Shown: positions 36,171 through 48,349 of the stretch, in pieces
Layout of the letters: each line of letters begins with the position of its first letter
Numbering within the stretch: position 1 is the stretch's first letter
Assembly (NCBI GenBank): GCA_023653785.1
Contig: JAMKCH010014123.1
Coordinates: forward strand, 1 to 64,000
Length of the DNA stretch: 64,000 bases
Reading direction: 5' to 3'
Origin: Ophioderma brevispina
Taxonomy: Eukaryota; Echinodermata; Ophiuroidea; Amphilepidida; Ophiodermatidae
Notes under the pieces: generated by a model
Told to the model about the DNA's origin: nothing
What the model saw: only the letters and a program-made list of their open reading frames with translations
Databases searched by the model: none
Translations under genes and position numbers: made by a program

Positions 36171-36420
36171 ACACTTTCTCCCCTATGGTACCTATGTAAG
36201 CCCTGGTCTCCTCTATCAAGCTGACCAACTTAAGAACCACCATACTAAGAACCACATTAATATGATGTAAGAGGGAGTGCACCCTCACGAACATGTAAAA
36301 TCACGGCCAAATTAAAAAACAAATTGTTTTGAAAGAAAATCCAGAAGCATTCGATTTTACCGAGTTTTCGGCTACAATGTTTATGAAACACAAAGATATT
36401 TACCTATAAGTTTTTTTTAT

Positions 36421-36782
36421 AAGGGGATGGACCGAAAATTTTAAGGGATATTGAGAAGTTTTCATCTTGATAGATTGGCCTTCACCCAAAACCCGCCTGT
36501 AAAGTTCGCGCCGATATTTACATGCGTTTTCATTCGAGCGCAGAAAAAGAAAACGTCTGGATTTCATAAGCCCCATAGAGTACTGTGTAAATTAATATTG
36601 TCGACCAAATTGGGGTTTATATTTTTCGCTAATTACTCCAACCAAACATCCGTTGGCCCAAGATTTCAACAGGGTAAATGAGAAAAATAGTAGCTTTCTT
36701 TCTGATCACCAAAATGTTGACCACTTCCGGTAAAAAATCTGGGACTTCTGGGGAGAGGCTATTAGCATCGGGCCATGGACCT
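36421..36782. mobile_element. TTAA-type MITE, GGGGATGG family, copy A
   Basis: Left end TTAT|AAGGGGATGGACCGA, right end GGGCCATGGACCT|TTAA. Shares TAGATTGGCCTTCAC, GTAAAGTT-CGCGCCGATATTT and GAGGCTATTAGC with 48098-48457. The ends are imperfectly inverted. Confidence 0.7.
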
Positions 36783-36786
36783 TTAA

Positions 36787-38870
36787 TTCGTTTTAATAAT
36801 AATACAAACATTGTTCGGATCACAAGGAAATATATATAAATCAAACGAATTGCGACCCTCCTTTACCTCATTGGTGTTGAACCATCTGTATTCATACCTG
36901 TGACATAACATAGCTCTCTAAATAGATAAATGAGAATTTTATAACCATTGACATCCTATGAGTTATGAATACTTCTTTTGTCAGAGCCGGGACCAAAGGA
37001 TTTTCAAGAATAGGTGCACCAAAAGGCCAGGGCACTGGATGATTGGACCTAGTTTGTAAACATGCTTGATGGTAGTTTGGGTGAAGCCCAGACGCTAAGA
37101 AAAAATTGGCTTGATTGATTTGTATTTTGAGCCATTCTGGCAGCACTATTTTCACATTTATAAGGTGGCATGTGTCTTTATACTTGTTATGACCATACAC
37201 TGGGATATGTTGAAAGAAAATCTACCCATTTCTAGCTATGTCTTATTCCAAAATATTCAAGAAAAAGGACAATATACAGGAGGAGGCTGAAAATATAGCC
37301 TTCCGTCTGCAACATTTTCCACACCTCCCATGTCCACTAAGTCTCCCGGGCACCCCAACTAGCTATTTGAGGTTGACTCCAGCTCTGAACACTACTTGGC
37401 AAATAAGAAGAAAGGTGCCAGGTTGGAAATGCCTTCAATGCCATAAAAAAAAAGTAACCGTTTCCCGCAATGTAGAATAGGCCCCTTAAATAAATGTCTC
37501 TCCAATTGACTTCATCACAGTTTACACTGTCATTAAAATGTATAGTGGCCGATGATGGCAATCCTTGGGCAGAGATATAGTGTCATCACTTTTGACCTGT
37601 CGATCTAAATGTGGTCTAAGGAATGCCCATGGCAGCCACAAATCTGAAGATTCCCAGATATCATTTACACGTAGGAGCATTCAACAGTCTGACTAACCTT
37701 TCACTCTGTATGCTAATCAGGGTATAGAGTTACGAAATAGAAAGCGAAATCTGGGTATACAAACCCAATAATTAAGTTAATCATGAAGTATTATTGTTTT
37801 TCCACCTCAATGGAAAGCATTATCCATCGTCAGTCCGGTAGAAGTGACAGCCAGATAATGTTCATTGTTATGCATCAATTAGGGCAGACTCTCTGAAAAT
37901 GTGCCACTATGACCCCCTCATGTCAATGGATAGACCAAACTGTTTGAGATGGCTACCATGTGTACCTTACTGACATGGACTTGCTGATGGAGGTCATTCT
38001 GTACTGTTACTGCCGAATTGCTAAATGGCAATCATGCTGTAAGTCTTTAATGCAGTCGTTTGTCCAGGTTTGGATATATACGGCCTTAGAACAGTCAATC
38101 AAGTTTGCTAAGGCCAAGGGAGGCATTATTGGCATGAGTCAAAACGAAGAGACGCATTGTGAATGCTGGTTTTCAACTCTCAACCACACATACAACATCT
38201 CAACTAAAAAACATTAATCATCAGACATTTTACCAATGATACCCCTATTTCTTTTCCCCTTCACTTTTTCCGTACCTCATTTAACTCTAACCCCCCCCCT
38301 TATACTACAGGGTGTAAAAATCCCACAGCAAGATATGTTGTCCAGTCTGTCCGCCTTCTTTTCCCGTATCCTGTGAGGTATTCCTAAATAAAAAATTGTT
38401 GGTTTTTTTTGTCTCAGATATATAGTTTATTATTTTTGTGTGACACGAATTCACACACCACACACACATGACCAACACACACACCCACACACAGGTACAA
38501 GTTTTTTTTTAAAGTAAATAGTATAGATCAAACCTGGTGTTAATATGTAATATTTAGTATAATTTCTTTCTGTCTTTTATGGCCAGCATACTATAAGCCC
38601 CACGGGGTCTGTCCATTTGTGGTCCTAGCCATATCATATCGCTATTCATTAATAGAAAACAGTTTTCAATTGTTTACTATCTCTTGATACTATTATATAA
38701 TGTCCTGTTACATTACTTTTTGTTATTTCTTATATGATATTGTATGCTAAATAAAACGAAATCTGAATCTTGAAAAAAATCTTGAACATCCACCAAGAGG
38801 CGGCTCAACGACGCCATGACGGGTATGAGTGAACCTGCAACCATTTATTACTGTCGGTAATTTTACTGCA
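36787..38870. other. No supported gene
   Basis: About 2 kb with short frames only. The forward frame at 37960-38217 contains ALEQSIKFAKAKGGIIGMSQNEE, which reads like protein but I cannot assign it. (CA)n tracts lie at 38452-38492, and a poly-C near 38292. Confidence 0.35.
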
Positions 38871-38879
38871 CACAAAGAA

Positions 38880-39640
38880 GTAACTAGCTCACAAGTTAAG
38901 AGAGACAAAGAGATGTTCAGAAGCTTTTGAAAAGCGTATGAAAAGGCTCATTTAGAAGTCAAGAGGTGGACAGGTGACAGAATATGTGGACGAAAAGAAC
39001 TGAAAATTATGAGTTCTGGGGACCCATGCAGAACTTGAAATTCAAGAACTTTTTCACACTAGCGACAAGGTGAAAAACGCGTATTGAAAGGCTCATTATG
39101 TAAGTGTTGATAGAGACCTTCTTAGCCGATTTGTAATCACTGCCCAAGGCTAGGATATCCGATTGAAGGACACCCTCTCCAATTAACTTTCAGCTGTACA
39201 ATACTAAGTCTTTAAAAGAAAGACAAGACCGATTAATTTGCGTCTTTATACAAAAGCAGGGCAGAGACAGCCGACTACCCACTTATCCGGCAATAAAATG
39301 TCGACGTGTGTTATCATTGATGGCATGAATGTCGACGCACTGCTGGGGTGTTGCTGTGAACGGTCGCATTGCAGATGGGAAGGCTGGTGGAGAGAATTAG
39401 AACCAAAGCAACAACATTTTGTGAGCGTGCTTCCTAACACAATGACCTAATAGCTGTTTCACTGGGTCGGAATGGTTGCCAAAGAGTTGATATATGGTGT
39501 TTATTGGTACCAAGAGAACATCGCTCAACATCGCTTAAGGCTGGCGAGGGCAACAAAGGAGGTGCTTAGAACATATAGAAGTCAGGATGACAGTCACAAC
39601 AACGCATGTCCATAAGCAATGGCCTTTTAGAGCATTAAAA
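38880..39640 (+). pseudogene. Degenerate coding-like fragment of a repeat-borne protein
   Basis: Several frames in order carry DRDLLSRFVITAQ (near 39110-39150), QLYNTKSLKERQDR (39190-39230) and CVIIDGMNV (39304-39332). They look like parts of a protein family seen in invertebrate repeats, but the assignment is weak. Frames change near 39150 and 39350. There is no complete domain. Confidence 0.3.
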
Positions 39641-39739
39641 ATGTATGATTTCCTCAGCGCGTTCTCTTTTTTTCTTTTTTTATTATCTATCCAAACAAGT
39701 AGTTCTCAATTATGATCAGTCAGAGATGAGAATAATGTA

Positions 39740-39989
39740 TGGCTGCTTAATGAATTCTGCAAGGTCTTGTCTTGATGCATTGTTGCTCTAACAGTGGGCA
39801 GACCAAGAGAGGTTCGGTTGTCTGTAGTGCTGTTCCACAACAACAAGTGTATTCTGTTGCTTGCACCCCAGGTAGCCCCACCTTCTGCAAGGAAAACTTT
39901 ACGATGGCCCCGATTTGGTTCAAGATGCCACCAGATTCAATACCATGATGTGACTGGTTGATAGCAAGGGGTTTTCTACAAGGTGACAC
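39740..39989 (-). pseudogene. Jockey-like LINE, C-terminal end
   Basis: Minus frame reading SLQKVGLPGVQATEYTCCCG then LLVCPLLEQQC, the same C-terminal block as in the LINE at 4731-5640. It probably belongs to the same insertion as 41078-41930, from which it is separated by about 1.1 kb. Confidence 0.6.
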
Positions 39990-41077
39990 CTCTCTTAATC
40001 CTTAGAGACTGTTTTAGCACCCGGGGTTGGTCTTTGCATAAGAAATACTCTCTCTCTCTCTCTGGATTTAGGCGGTTTGCAGCTACGTCTTTGACAGCGT
40101 TAAAGCTTGACTTAAGTGTAGCGGACACGGGTGTGAAAAAAAAATATTTAGGGGGAAAACAGTCAAATTCTTGATTACTTAAATGTTTCTAAGGTTTTAA
40201 AACATTCTATTTTCCGACTTTGGGCCACGTTTTTAAAACACCATTTTTTCATTGATTTGAGAAAAATTCAGTTTTTGGCAATTTTAGCCAAAAATGGCCG
40301 TTTTCGGGTGACAAAAAAATGAATTGCTAATTTTCCTGTGAGTGATGAACTGAAACTACCGAGTAGGGACTAAGTATTTATGATAATCATGTGACAGGGG
40401 TGGGTACCTTTAATAATATCAATTCATTAAATGGGATCATCTATTTCTTTATTTTGTCGTTGTCACAGGCGGTAGAATCGTGCGCAGCACACAGGGTGAC
40501 ATTGATTTGGGAAAGAAGGCAATTTTCGCCCATATGTGTTTGTGATGATGAAAAAAAGCAATAAACTCCCTCAACTGGTATGAGGTATGGTGAGCTTCTT
40601 GGTCTGTGTGGTTCAGTTTTCAATAGCTAAATAGTGATACAAAACTTGACAAGTTTGACTGTACTGAAAACAAATAAATAGTAATATGTTACCCCTACCC
40701 CTAACTTTTTGGAGGGCGTGAAAAAATAAAGGCCTTCGCAAAAAAACTAATTTCAAAACTGTGGTGAGGTTTAAGGCTAAACACCATAAAACTTGCTATA
40801 GCCAAGAACTCCTTCTAGAGCAAGTTTTATATTTGTTAGCCCTGAGAGTCCCAGTTTTGAAGGACTTATTTTTTTGCGACCGATTTTTGCTCAAAATGAG
40901 GACTTCGGGCAGAAATATGCCTGTACAGTGTATGGGAAAAAATTTTCAATAATAAATTATGCATTTTTATTTCCAGATTTCAGTTTTTTTCTACACAAAT
41001 TTCCCCCTAGAAAATGGTATTTGAAGTAGGATTATCTTTCCCTTTAAGTTTCAACCATTCTGTCCACCAAACGTAAG
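39990..41077. other. Sequence between two LINE pieces; no gene
   Basis: About 1.1 kb without coding signal, with a (CT)n tract at 40050-40063. It lies exactly where the LINE is interrupted, so it may be a later insertion. It ends TCTTTCCCTTTAAG at 41034-41047, which resembles the TTAA-MITE ends elsewhere in this window, but no matching left end was found. Confidence 0.35.
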
Positions 41078-41930
41078 TCAAAGATACACTACAATGATGT
41101 TCTGGAAGGCAAATCCTGTTAGGATGTATATGTTCTCTGTTAGAGTTGGGCGAAGACATAAGCCGACCGAAGGCATTTTACGCACGATCAAGCTTCTTGG
41201 CAATGGTGTGACATTCTCATACAAGGGAAGGCATACTCTGCACCATGAGTAGCACAGGGCAAGTGCCGTCAATCTTATGGTGTGTGGTGAGCATCCACCT
41301 GTGCTCCACCCCAGTGAGTTTGTTCAAGATGAATTGCCATGGGGTTATTGCGGACATACTTTACTATTCACACACTTCGTGATTGTGGGTGTTTGATTAA
41401 GAGAGCTGTGTGATCCAAGGTAACTCCAGGTAGAGAAGAAGGATTATCACAGTGCTCCAGAAGTGTTCCAGACCAGGTTACTTTAACGCTGGAGTTTGGC
41501 TTCACGGTTTCTGCGAAACACGAATAACACACACCTGTGGCTGGATGGATTTTTACGTAGGTGGTTTTCTCATAATAGTGAGTGAGTTCATCCAAAGCTT
41601 TGGAGACATATCCTCTTCCGCAAACTGTGAAGTGTGTATCTTGTGCGCCAATTCCAAGATCGTCTACATAGAAGAAAACGACAGGTTCCTGCACCTCTTA
41701 GTTAGTCGTTGGATAAATGTTGAAAAGGAGAGGCGCAAGCCGCTCCTTGGGTATTTAGGTAGTCCATTTCTGAGCATGTCACCGGGCTCTTCTTCACTCC
41801 TACCTGAACAAAGAACATCCTGTTGCAGCAATCCTTTGACGAGCTCAGTCAAATGGAGTCCATGGTGAGTTCCAAATCTTTTGGAGTAAGCATCTGTAAT
41901 TAACAGTGTTATGGAGCAAAAGCCCAAGAA
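41078..41930 (-). pseudogene. Jockey-like LINE RT, palm and thumb
   Basis: Reading downwards on the minus strand: LTELVKGLLQQDVLCS near 41840, LxFSTFI near 41730, then FFYVDDLGIGAQD (41640-41680, the Y-x-DD catalytic box), KALDELTHYYEKT, VTWSGTLLEHCDNP near 41450, and TALALCYSW near 41255. Frameshifts lie near 41700, 41580 and 41400. Y-V-DD is a common variant of the Y-A-DD box. Homologous to the fragment at 4731-5640. Confidence 0.7.
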
Positions 41931-42839
41931 AATATTTGAAGGCGACCCCGGCAGGGGCAGTTGGCCGTATTGGGCGTTTGGCTTCAGAGAAGATGTAAAC
42001 CAGCAGTCGTTTCAGTCACCCAAGGAGAACTGTGTTTAGGAGTGGCTGAGATCTAGACCATGGCGAAGCAGACAACCACACTTTTGTGCATGCTACACTG
42101 CAGCTCCAAAAGCACCAGAGGATGTTATTCAATCACCGATTCGGCTGTTCGTTGGTATCTTACTACAAACAATCACTCCGCCAGAGTAAAATGATAACTC
42201 AAGTACAGGTGAGTCAAAAAAAAAAACGACCCTGATTGGTCCGCCATTTTGTACCCATAGATATGCATTGTTGGCTTCAAAAGGGGGTGAGTATTTTAGG
42301 GAATCGTTTAGACATCAATTGATGCCTAGATTTTTCATTTATAAGCTGTGAAGTTGAGATTAGCCTTTTATGTTTGCCTACCCTAAAAATGTGCTTGTTG
42401 CATTACTGGTGGAGGTCGGTTCTAAAATGACCCGTAGCGAAAAGTGCTACCACAATTTGATTGTACTCCCTTACCTAGCACTGATCCTGGAGGTCTATAC
42501 TAACAACTTTGTAGTGTGAAACATTTTGATAGTGTTATGTAAACGAAGGAATTTTTAGCAGGTGTAGCTCCTCACTATTCACTTGTAAAAGCTATTCCTG
42601 CAAATTTCATATACTTTGACTCTTTGGGAGAAATTGCTGATAGTGTCTTTAATGCACGACTATATGATAACATATTATATCTATACACAACTGGAAACGT
42701 GTTGAGAAACTATCCATTCTATTTAGAAATAAGCCAACCACGAGGACAAGATTCAAGCATTTTACATCATCCACGTATACGTCATCTCTTCAATCAGGGC
42801 AGCCCAACTGTATATCATATAGCGTTGTTTCAAGCTTAA
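41931..42839. other. No supported gene
   Basis: May contain eroded N-terminal parts of the neighbouring LINE, but no RT block is recognisable. The 71-codon frame at 42624-42839 has no known domain. Confidence 0.3.
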
Positions 42840-43160
42840 AGGTGCTTGTTCCGATCGTCTTTGGGATTTAAACCAGAAGTAGTAGTATCAATTTTGATAT
42901 TAGAGAAAGGTGGTATTTTTCTCATTGTCCTCCTGGAAATTTCAAGCTTCAGTCAATCCATTTCCTTCCAAGATATTGACAAAAACTACCATTTTTCAGG
43001 TTAAACATCAATAATTAGCACAGTAGTGAAAAGGGGCATTGCACTCTTCATTATAGCATCTATCTGTATCAAAACCCCACGTTTGTTTCCCACGGTAATT
43101 GTTGGTCAGCGTTATAGCAGTGTTCAGGCTCTCAAATCAAGTAGATAACACGATAGACAA
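42840..43160. repeat. Direct repeat, copy 1 (about 320 bp)
   Basis: Shares GTTCCGATCRTCTTTG, GAAGTAGTAGTATC, CATTTCxTTCCAAGATAT and CAGGCTCTCAA with 43440-43760. The second copy lies inside the transposase remnant. Confidence 0.7.
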
Positions 43161-43439
43161 AAATAGAACAAGCAACTTGAAAAGCTCTTAAAACCTTCTT
43201 CGAAAAGAAAACAAAGTGGAAGGGAAATCAGACTTTGCTACATCTTTTTAAGGGAAAGAATGGAACATGTACAGACTTCTCAAAGCAATGAAGAGTTGAC
43301 AGAAGATACCCTATATAAATAAATTGACAAGGCAAGCACCATTTGTAAAGTTGTATCAATTCTAAGAAGGAATTTTCTCACATTAGATAAACTGTTGACA
43401 CTGTTGACCCATTAGAAAAAACTTTTGTTGTCAAGATAT

Positions 43440-43760
43440 GAGAGGCGCATGTTCCGATCATCTTTGAGGACCCCCCTGATTTACACGGAAGTAGTAGTAT
43501 CGATTTGATATCATGAAAAAAGGCCGCATTTTCTCATTGCGTCCTGAATTGGAGCCCTCTAAGCCATTTCATTCCCAAGATATAAAACAAAAAACGCGTT
43601 TTAGTGTTAACCATCAATATAGCACCATATTAAAATAGGGCTTTGCAACATGCATTAGGCGTCTACCTTCAAACCCGCAAGTTTGTTTCCACAGTACTTG
43701 ACGGGGTGTATGTGCACGTGCCAGGCTCTCAATCAAGTAGAGAAACAATACGATATATAA
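43440..43760. repeat. Direct repeat, copy 2, inserted in the transposase
   Basis: Second copy of 42840-43160. It separates the TLDKL and TGGRTSLW blocks of the transposase, which are close together in intact relatives, so it is probably an insertion. Confidence 0.65.
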
Positions 43761-44443
43761 ACGAACAACCTTATCTTCACTGGTGGGAGAACAAGTCTCT
43801 GGAAACTGTTGAAACGCCTTTAGTTTTGGCAGAAAGTTTCTGATCAAAAGAGCCAAATTTGTTTTACAGCAACATCAAAAAAGATCAGACAAACTAAAGA
43901 ACCTTCAAAAATCATATCTTAACGAAACATGGATTAACACCAGTCACACCCTGGAAAAGTGTTGGACAGACAAAATGGTGGGTTCCCAGTAACGCTGGGG
44001 AAAGGACAGCAGTAAGTATTTCAATGCTGGAAGTTTTGATGGATTTGTTCCTGGAGCCAAACTCGGCTTTGTTGCCAAAAATCTATGAGGGGATTTTCAC
44101 AACTAGATGAACACTAAACATTTCCTAGAATGGATGGAAACAGTTTTTTTAAACATACCCAAAAGAGTACATTTTCATAATGGATAATGCAAGCTATCAT
44201 GGCATCAAAGCTGAGAAAGGTTCGACACCCAATAGCAAAAAATCAGAAATTCAAGAATGGTTAGAAAGTCAGAATATTGCATTTATCACATACGAAAAAA
44301 GACTTTCTGGCTAAAAAATAAGATCATGGAATTGTGTGTTTACCTCCCTACTGCTGTGACTTGAACCTTAAAGAGCTGATATGAGCCAACATGAAGGGTT
44401 ACATTTCTAGGATCAATGCACAATTCAGTATGGCAGCAATTAA

Positions 44444-44803
44444 AGGCTGACTCAGAGATTTCCCGATGAGGGCGCACTCAATTTTCAAACAAATCGTGTT
44501 TTTTTTAATGTACATAAGGCTTGTCCATATACTAATCATTGTGTGAAATAACTAAGCTCAAATCGAAGTCCTTCATATAGAAAATCACAAATTTGTTATA
44601 AAATTCCGGATCCGTAATTTTTGTTATACACGGTATCCTATGGCATTGTTATACTGTGCATAAATATTTTCTGCATGAAAACGGAAAATCTGATTCATCT
44701 CTAACTTTGGAATTGAACATTTTAGGTGACTATCTTTAGTTCTAGATGACTATTTTGAATTTCTACTCAAAATAATTATATTTTGAAATCTCTGAGTCAG
44801 CCT
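44444..44803. mobile_element. TTAA-flanked MITE with perfect 19-bp ends, inside the transposase
   Basis: Flanked by TTAA at 44440-44443 and 44804-44807. The ends are AGGCTGACTCAGAGATTTC and its exact complement. Removing the element with one TTAA rejoins the transposase frame across MAAIKKSFDE without a shift, so this was a clean TTAA insertion. A degenerate right-end-like sequence (GTGTGTCAGCCTTTAG) lies at about 45390-45405. Confidence 0.9.
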
Positions 44804-44990
44804 TTAAGAAATCATTTGATGAGGCAGTGGACAAAATTACAGCTTCTAACTGGACAAATGCAGTGCGACACATTCTTAATAGGGAGAGCTCTTATTGGGA
44901 TAGAACATCTGTGACATTGAAATTGAACAAGTTTGTTGAAATTAGAAGAGGATTCTGACCACAAGAGTGAATCAGACACAAGATTAATGA

Positions 44991-45560
44991 GGTGTAAGTT
45001 GTTATTTAAAAAATATCTTATGGCAGCAAAATGTTCAACAATTTCCACAATAAAATCAATAAAATTATAGAATACAAAAACATAACTTTCAAATATCTGC
45101 CAACTATATAGCGCCTGTGTGTGCATAGGCCCAGGCGGTAAATGTAAAACATAACCAGTTTGGCCTTTTGAGATGTTATTGATTCTGTGGACACAATACA
45201 AAATGCCTCCTTTCCCAAACAGTGACTGTGTCCAAAAAAGTTTTGGAAGTCTCATGGTCGCTTGGATTTACTATACAAAGTTGTTGTTTCCTGTGAAGGA
45301 CATTGATTTGAGCCCAGCTATTTAACACAGTGATTATCTACAAAAACATGATTTGTTAGAAAATTGAGGCCGCCATCCTCGGGAAATCTGTGTGTCAGCC
45401 TTTAGATATCAGTATTTGGGAGTGAGGACATGTATGGTAAGATACAGAGTGTGCTAAAAATGCAACATTCAGAAAAAATATTTAAAATATTTCTTGTGAC
45501 AATCTTTGCTAAATATATATCAATCATCTTTATTAAACAACAAAAGAAATTAAAATACAT
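44991..45560. other. No gene seen
   Basis: Downstream flank of the transposase remnant. The 147-codon minus-strand frame at 44812-45255 crosses the transposase tail in antisense and is a shadow. Confidence 0.4.
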
Positions 45561-45652
45561 ACAACACAAGATCAACTTGGGCCTTGACTGACCCCAGGCA
45601 TGTGGATAAAAATGACTACAAACAATTCAAAATACAGCAAGTAAACTTGCGC

Positions 45653-46026
45653 GATCCCCCTGGCAAGATGGCAGTATACACAAGGTGGTTAGTTGGCACA
45701 GTTGTCAGTTGCAGGGCATCAAAATTCAATAAATTGTTCTCATGGAATAATATCTAGAAATGTAGCAGTTTCTGAAAAATGAAAGCCTAACCAATGGGGA
45801 AAATGACCGCAGATGACCTTTGACCTTGGTATGTGACCTTTGACCTCAACAACATATGAAGGAACCCGTATTGCACCTTCACCCCAAGTTAGGTTGTAAT
45901 CGGACTTAAACTTTTCGAAGGAGACGCGAAAAACGAAAACCTAACCAAACTGGAACACATATACATACACATACGGACATTCGCACCCTTGCAATATCAC
46001 CCTCTGCTTTTATAGCCAGGGGGATA
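45653..46026 (+). repeat. Dispersed repeat with 3' hairpin, third copy
   Basis: Contains TGACCTTTGACC repeats, CCTAACCAAACTGGAACACA, a CA/TA-rich stretch and a terminal hairpin at 45995-46026 ending GCCAGGGGGATA, as in the copies at 11.0 and 17.9 kb. A matching inverted GATCCCCCTGGC lies at 45653-45664. Confidence 0.6.
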
Positions 46027-46109
46027 AAAATTCAAACATTAAAAATATACATATATAATACATTAACAATGTTAAAAAGAATATCTATTTCAGAATCGAC
46101 CCATGCATA

Positions 46110-46790
46110 TGAAACCCTGAATATCCCAATTATCATCATGTCTGGCAAGGAAGATTGAATATGATGACGTAAGAGCAGATTGGGAAAGCCTGTTTTTTAA
46201 GTCCGGATATTTTGTGGAGCAGATAAGTTTTTTGCAAATATTGGTTATCCTGTTTGTTTTCAGGTGTAATTAATCCATGAGAGCCAATTTCAACGGCATA
46301 TAGGGAACATTTCCATCCAGTGTTGTTGATATCTGAGACTAGAGATGAGTAACGATCAGTTTTCAGTTTGTGTGCCCCCTTGATGTTGCAGTTTTCAAAG
46401 GGCAAGGTTAATGCATAAGACCAGGATTTCTTTCTTGCCAGGCCACAGGAGACACATATTGGTTTTGTGAATGAAGTGGCAACAATATCGGAGGAAAACT
46501 GTTCCCTCGCCTACCACAAAATTGTCCATGTCAGCAGTAATCAAAAGCCCCCCCATTATACCCGTCCTATAAGCCGCCCACTCTTTCTGAAATTCGGACG
46601 AAAATACTATGAATAAATTTGTTATGCCTCCAAAATATTGTCAGAATTTTCTGACCAGTGGTTGAGAATAGTATGATGAAGTTGAAGAGTGCCTTTTTTA
46701 GATTGACAAACGGGGCATTTTTCACAATATGCTGTTTGCCCCATTCCAATTAGTAATGGGGGTAAGCTTATCGATCGCTGATTAATGGGC
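46110..46790 (-). pseudogene. Non-LTR retrotransposon C-terminal region with zinc knuckle
   Basis: On the minus strand: CEKCPVCQSKKGTLQ near 46715-46690, followed by His residues (knuckle-like); WRHNKFIHSI near 46640-46610; VVGEGTVF near 46510-46490; then LPFENCNIKGAHKLKTDRYSSL and VSDIN-GWKC-LYAVEIGSHGLI (46400-46260). This order of a Cys knuckle, W-R-H-N, and a PFE...KxxKY...V-E-G-GxI block is known from C-terminal regions of several invertebrate LINE clades. Frames change at about 46650, 46560 and 46400. The RT palm is not present. Confidence 0.55.
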
Positions 46791-46796
46791 ACCAAA

Positions 46797-47428
46797 TAAA
46801 GGAAATATGTCATGATTCTGAATATTGTGTTATGGAGGGAAAGCTAAGTAACGTAGAGTACATATAAATCAAAAATAAGTTGAAAATTGTCCACATTTGT
46901 TGGTATTTTGCCCTTTTAATTCCGCCCCAATAGCTTACTCGAGAACGATTCCGACAAATCCCACACATCGCAGGAAAAAATGGTGAGTCAAAGTGATGAC
47001 ATCCATAATTTACGTCGTGTGACCATCATATCCGCAGTGTAGGGTTGCCACTTCAAATAATTAAAAAACAACGAAAATGAAACAAATATGTCATATCGGG
47101 TAACTTTTTTTTTCTAATTTTATTATGACTTTAGTAATCCATCAAATTACAGTGTCAGCAAGAACAAACAATCCGAGTAAACACGATGTTTTGTTCATCA
47201 CTTTGACGCACGAGTTGGGCGCTTTTTGATCAATGAAGCACGTGGACGGAAAAATCCGCCCGTTGTTCTTCGTTATGTCAAAAAAGGCAAAATTAGAAAT
47301 GCCTCTATTTGTTAATTTTACATCACCAATTGTATTATTTATTTTTCGGGAAATTGTTGATTGTAGGTACATATGATTGTATGGAATGAAGTCAAACTGA
47401 GCTTGACAAAAAATCGTGACATATTCCT
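46797..47428. mobile_element. TTAA-type MITE, AGGAAATATGTCA family, copy B
   Basis: Begins AAAGGAAATATGTCATGATT and ends AATCGTGACATATTCCT|TTAA (47429-47432), an inverted pair of about 18 bp. Matches 6884-7996 along its length except for the internal 450 bp that only copy A has. The 109-codon minus frame inside is not kept in copy A. Confidence 0.75.
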
Positions 47429-47432
47429 TTAA

Positions 47433-48097
47433 GAACGCACTTTGGTAAGAGTTGAACATAATTGATTCCATGTAAGGTCCATTTTACATTAAAGCAATCA
47501 TTTGGCAGTTTCGCCCCGGATTTTAGCAAGGGTTTTAACACATTTTCCATGGGTATCATTTTTCAGTTTTGATAGTGTTCCGGAGATAGTGTTCTTAACA
47601 TTTTTCCATTTGTTGCTATCAATGGAAGAGACAGCGATGGCATGTATACGGTCACATTCAGTGGTGACAGGATCTTCGACTCCACTCCTTTCTCTTCTAA
47701 GTTACAGACAAGATCATAGTTAGGTTCATATAGCCTCAATTTTTCTGATTACAACTTTTAATAATTATGATTTCTCAATTTTATTTGAAAGAAAAAAAAA
47801 AAGATTCTCATGGAAAAGTACTTTGTACTATAAAGAAAGGGGGAATATCCTAGTGTGTTTGTACAAGTGCACCTGTTAGATTGCACAATGAGGAAGTGTG
47901 AATTACCCAAGATGTAAACTATAACTGAGTCAACTTGTTTTATGCTTTAAGATCAAAACATTGCATGATCTGGGGGTTCCCCCATAAAGTTATATATGCG
48001 AAAGTGATGTAATTCAGATGATAAATTTATGTGATTTCCCACTTGGTCGCTAGGGCAAGGTATGTTGATGCATGCTGCTGTAGTAATGTCTATTTAA
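47433..48097. other. No supported gene
   Basis: Short frames on both strands, none recognisable. Confidence 0.35.
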
Positions 48098-48316
48098 AGG
48101 GGGATGGTCCGATTATTTAATTTTAAGGATATGAGTTTTTCCTTTATAGATTGGCCTTCACGCCAAAATGCCATCTGTAAAGTTTCGCGCCGATATTTCA
48201 TCCGTTTTGGTGCTGAGAGCTAAAATAAAAATGTGATTTTGTAAGCCCCAGTGAGGACTGTGTGTAAAATTAATATTGGTCGGACAAAAATCGGGGAACA
48301 TTTTCGCTCATAACTT

Positions 48317-48349
<33 letters not shown>

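Larger units (their letters stand above)
43190..44990 (+). pseudogene. IS630/Tc1-like DDE transposase remnant
   Basis: In order: an N-terminal stretch ending NFLTLDKL (43368-43392), interrupted by a repeat; then IFTGGRTSLWKLLKRL (43771-43820), SYLNETWIN (43911-43940, where the usual first catalytic Asp is Asn), a FNAGSFDGFVPGAKLGFVAK stretch (44020-44082), FLEWMETVFLNIPK, MDNASYHG in another frame (44180-44203, second Asp present), and a DLNLKEL block (44360-44380, third acidic residue). After a MITE it resumes with KKSFDEAVDKITASNW. Cut-and-paste transposase of the DDE_3 type. It is dead: there are internal stops, frameshifts and a substituted catalytic residue. Confidence 0.75.

Noticed and set aside
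35773..36294. 173-codon minus-strand frame
   Set aside because: It lies across a SINE whose box B, body and ATT tail explain the sequence.
44812..45255. 147-codon minus-strand frame
   Set aside because: Antisense to the transposase C-terminus in part; composition of a shadow frame.
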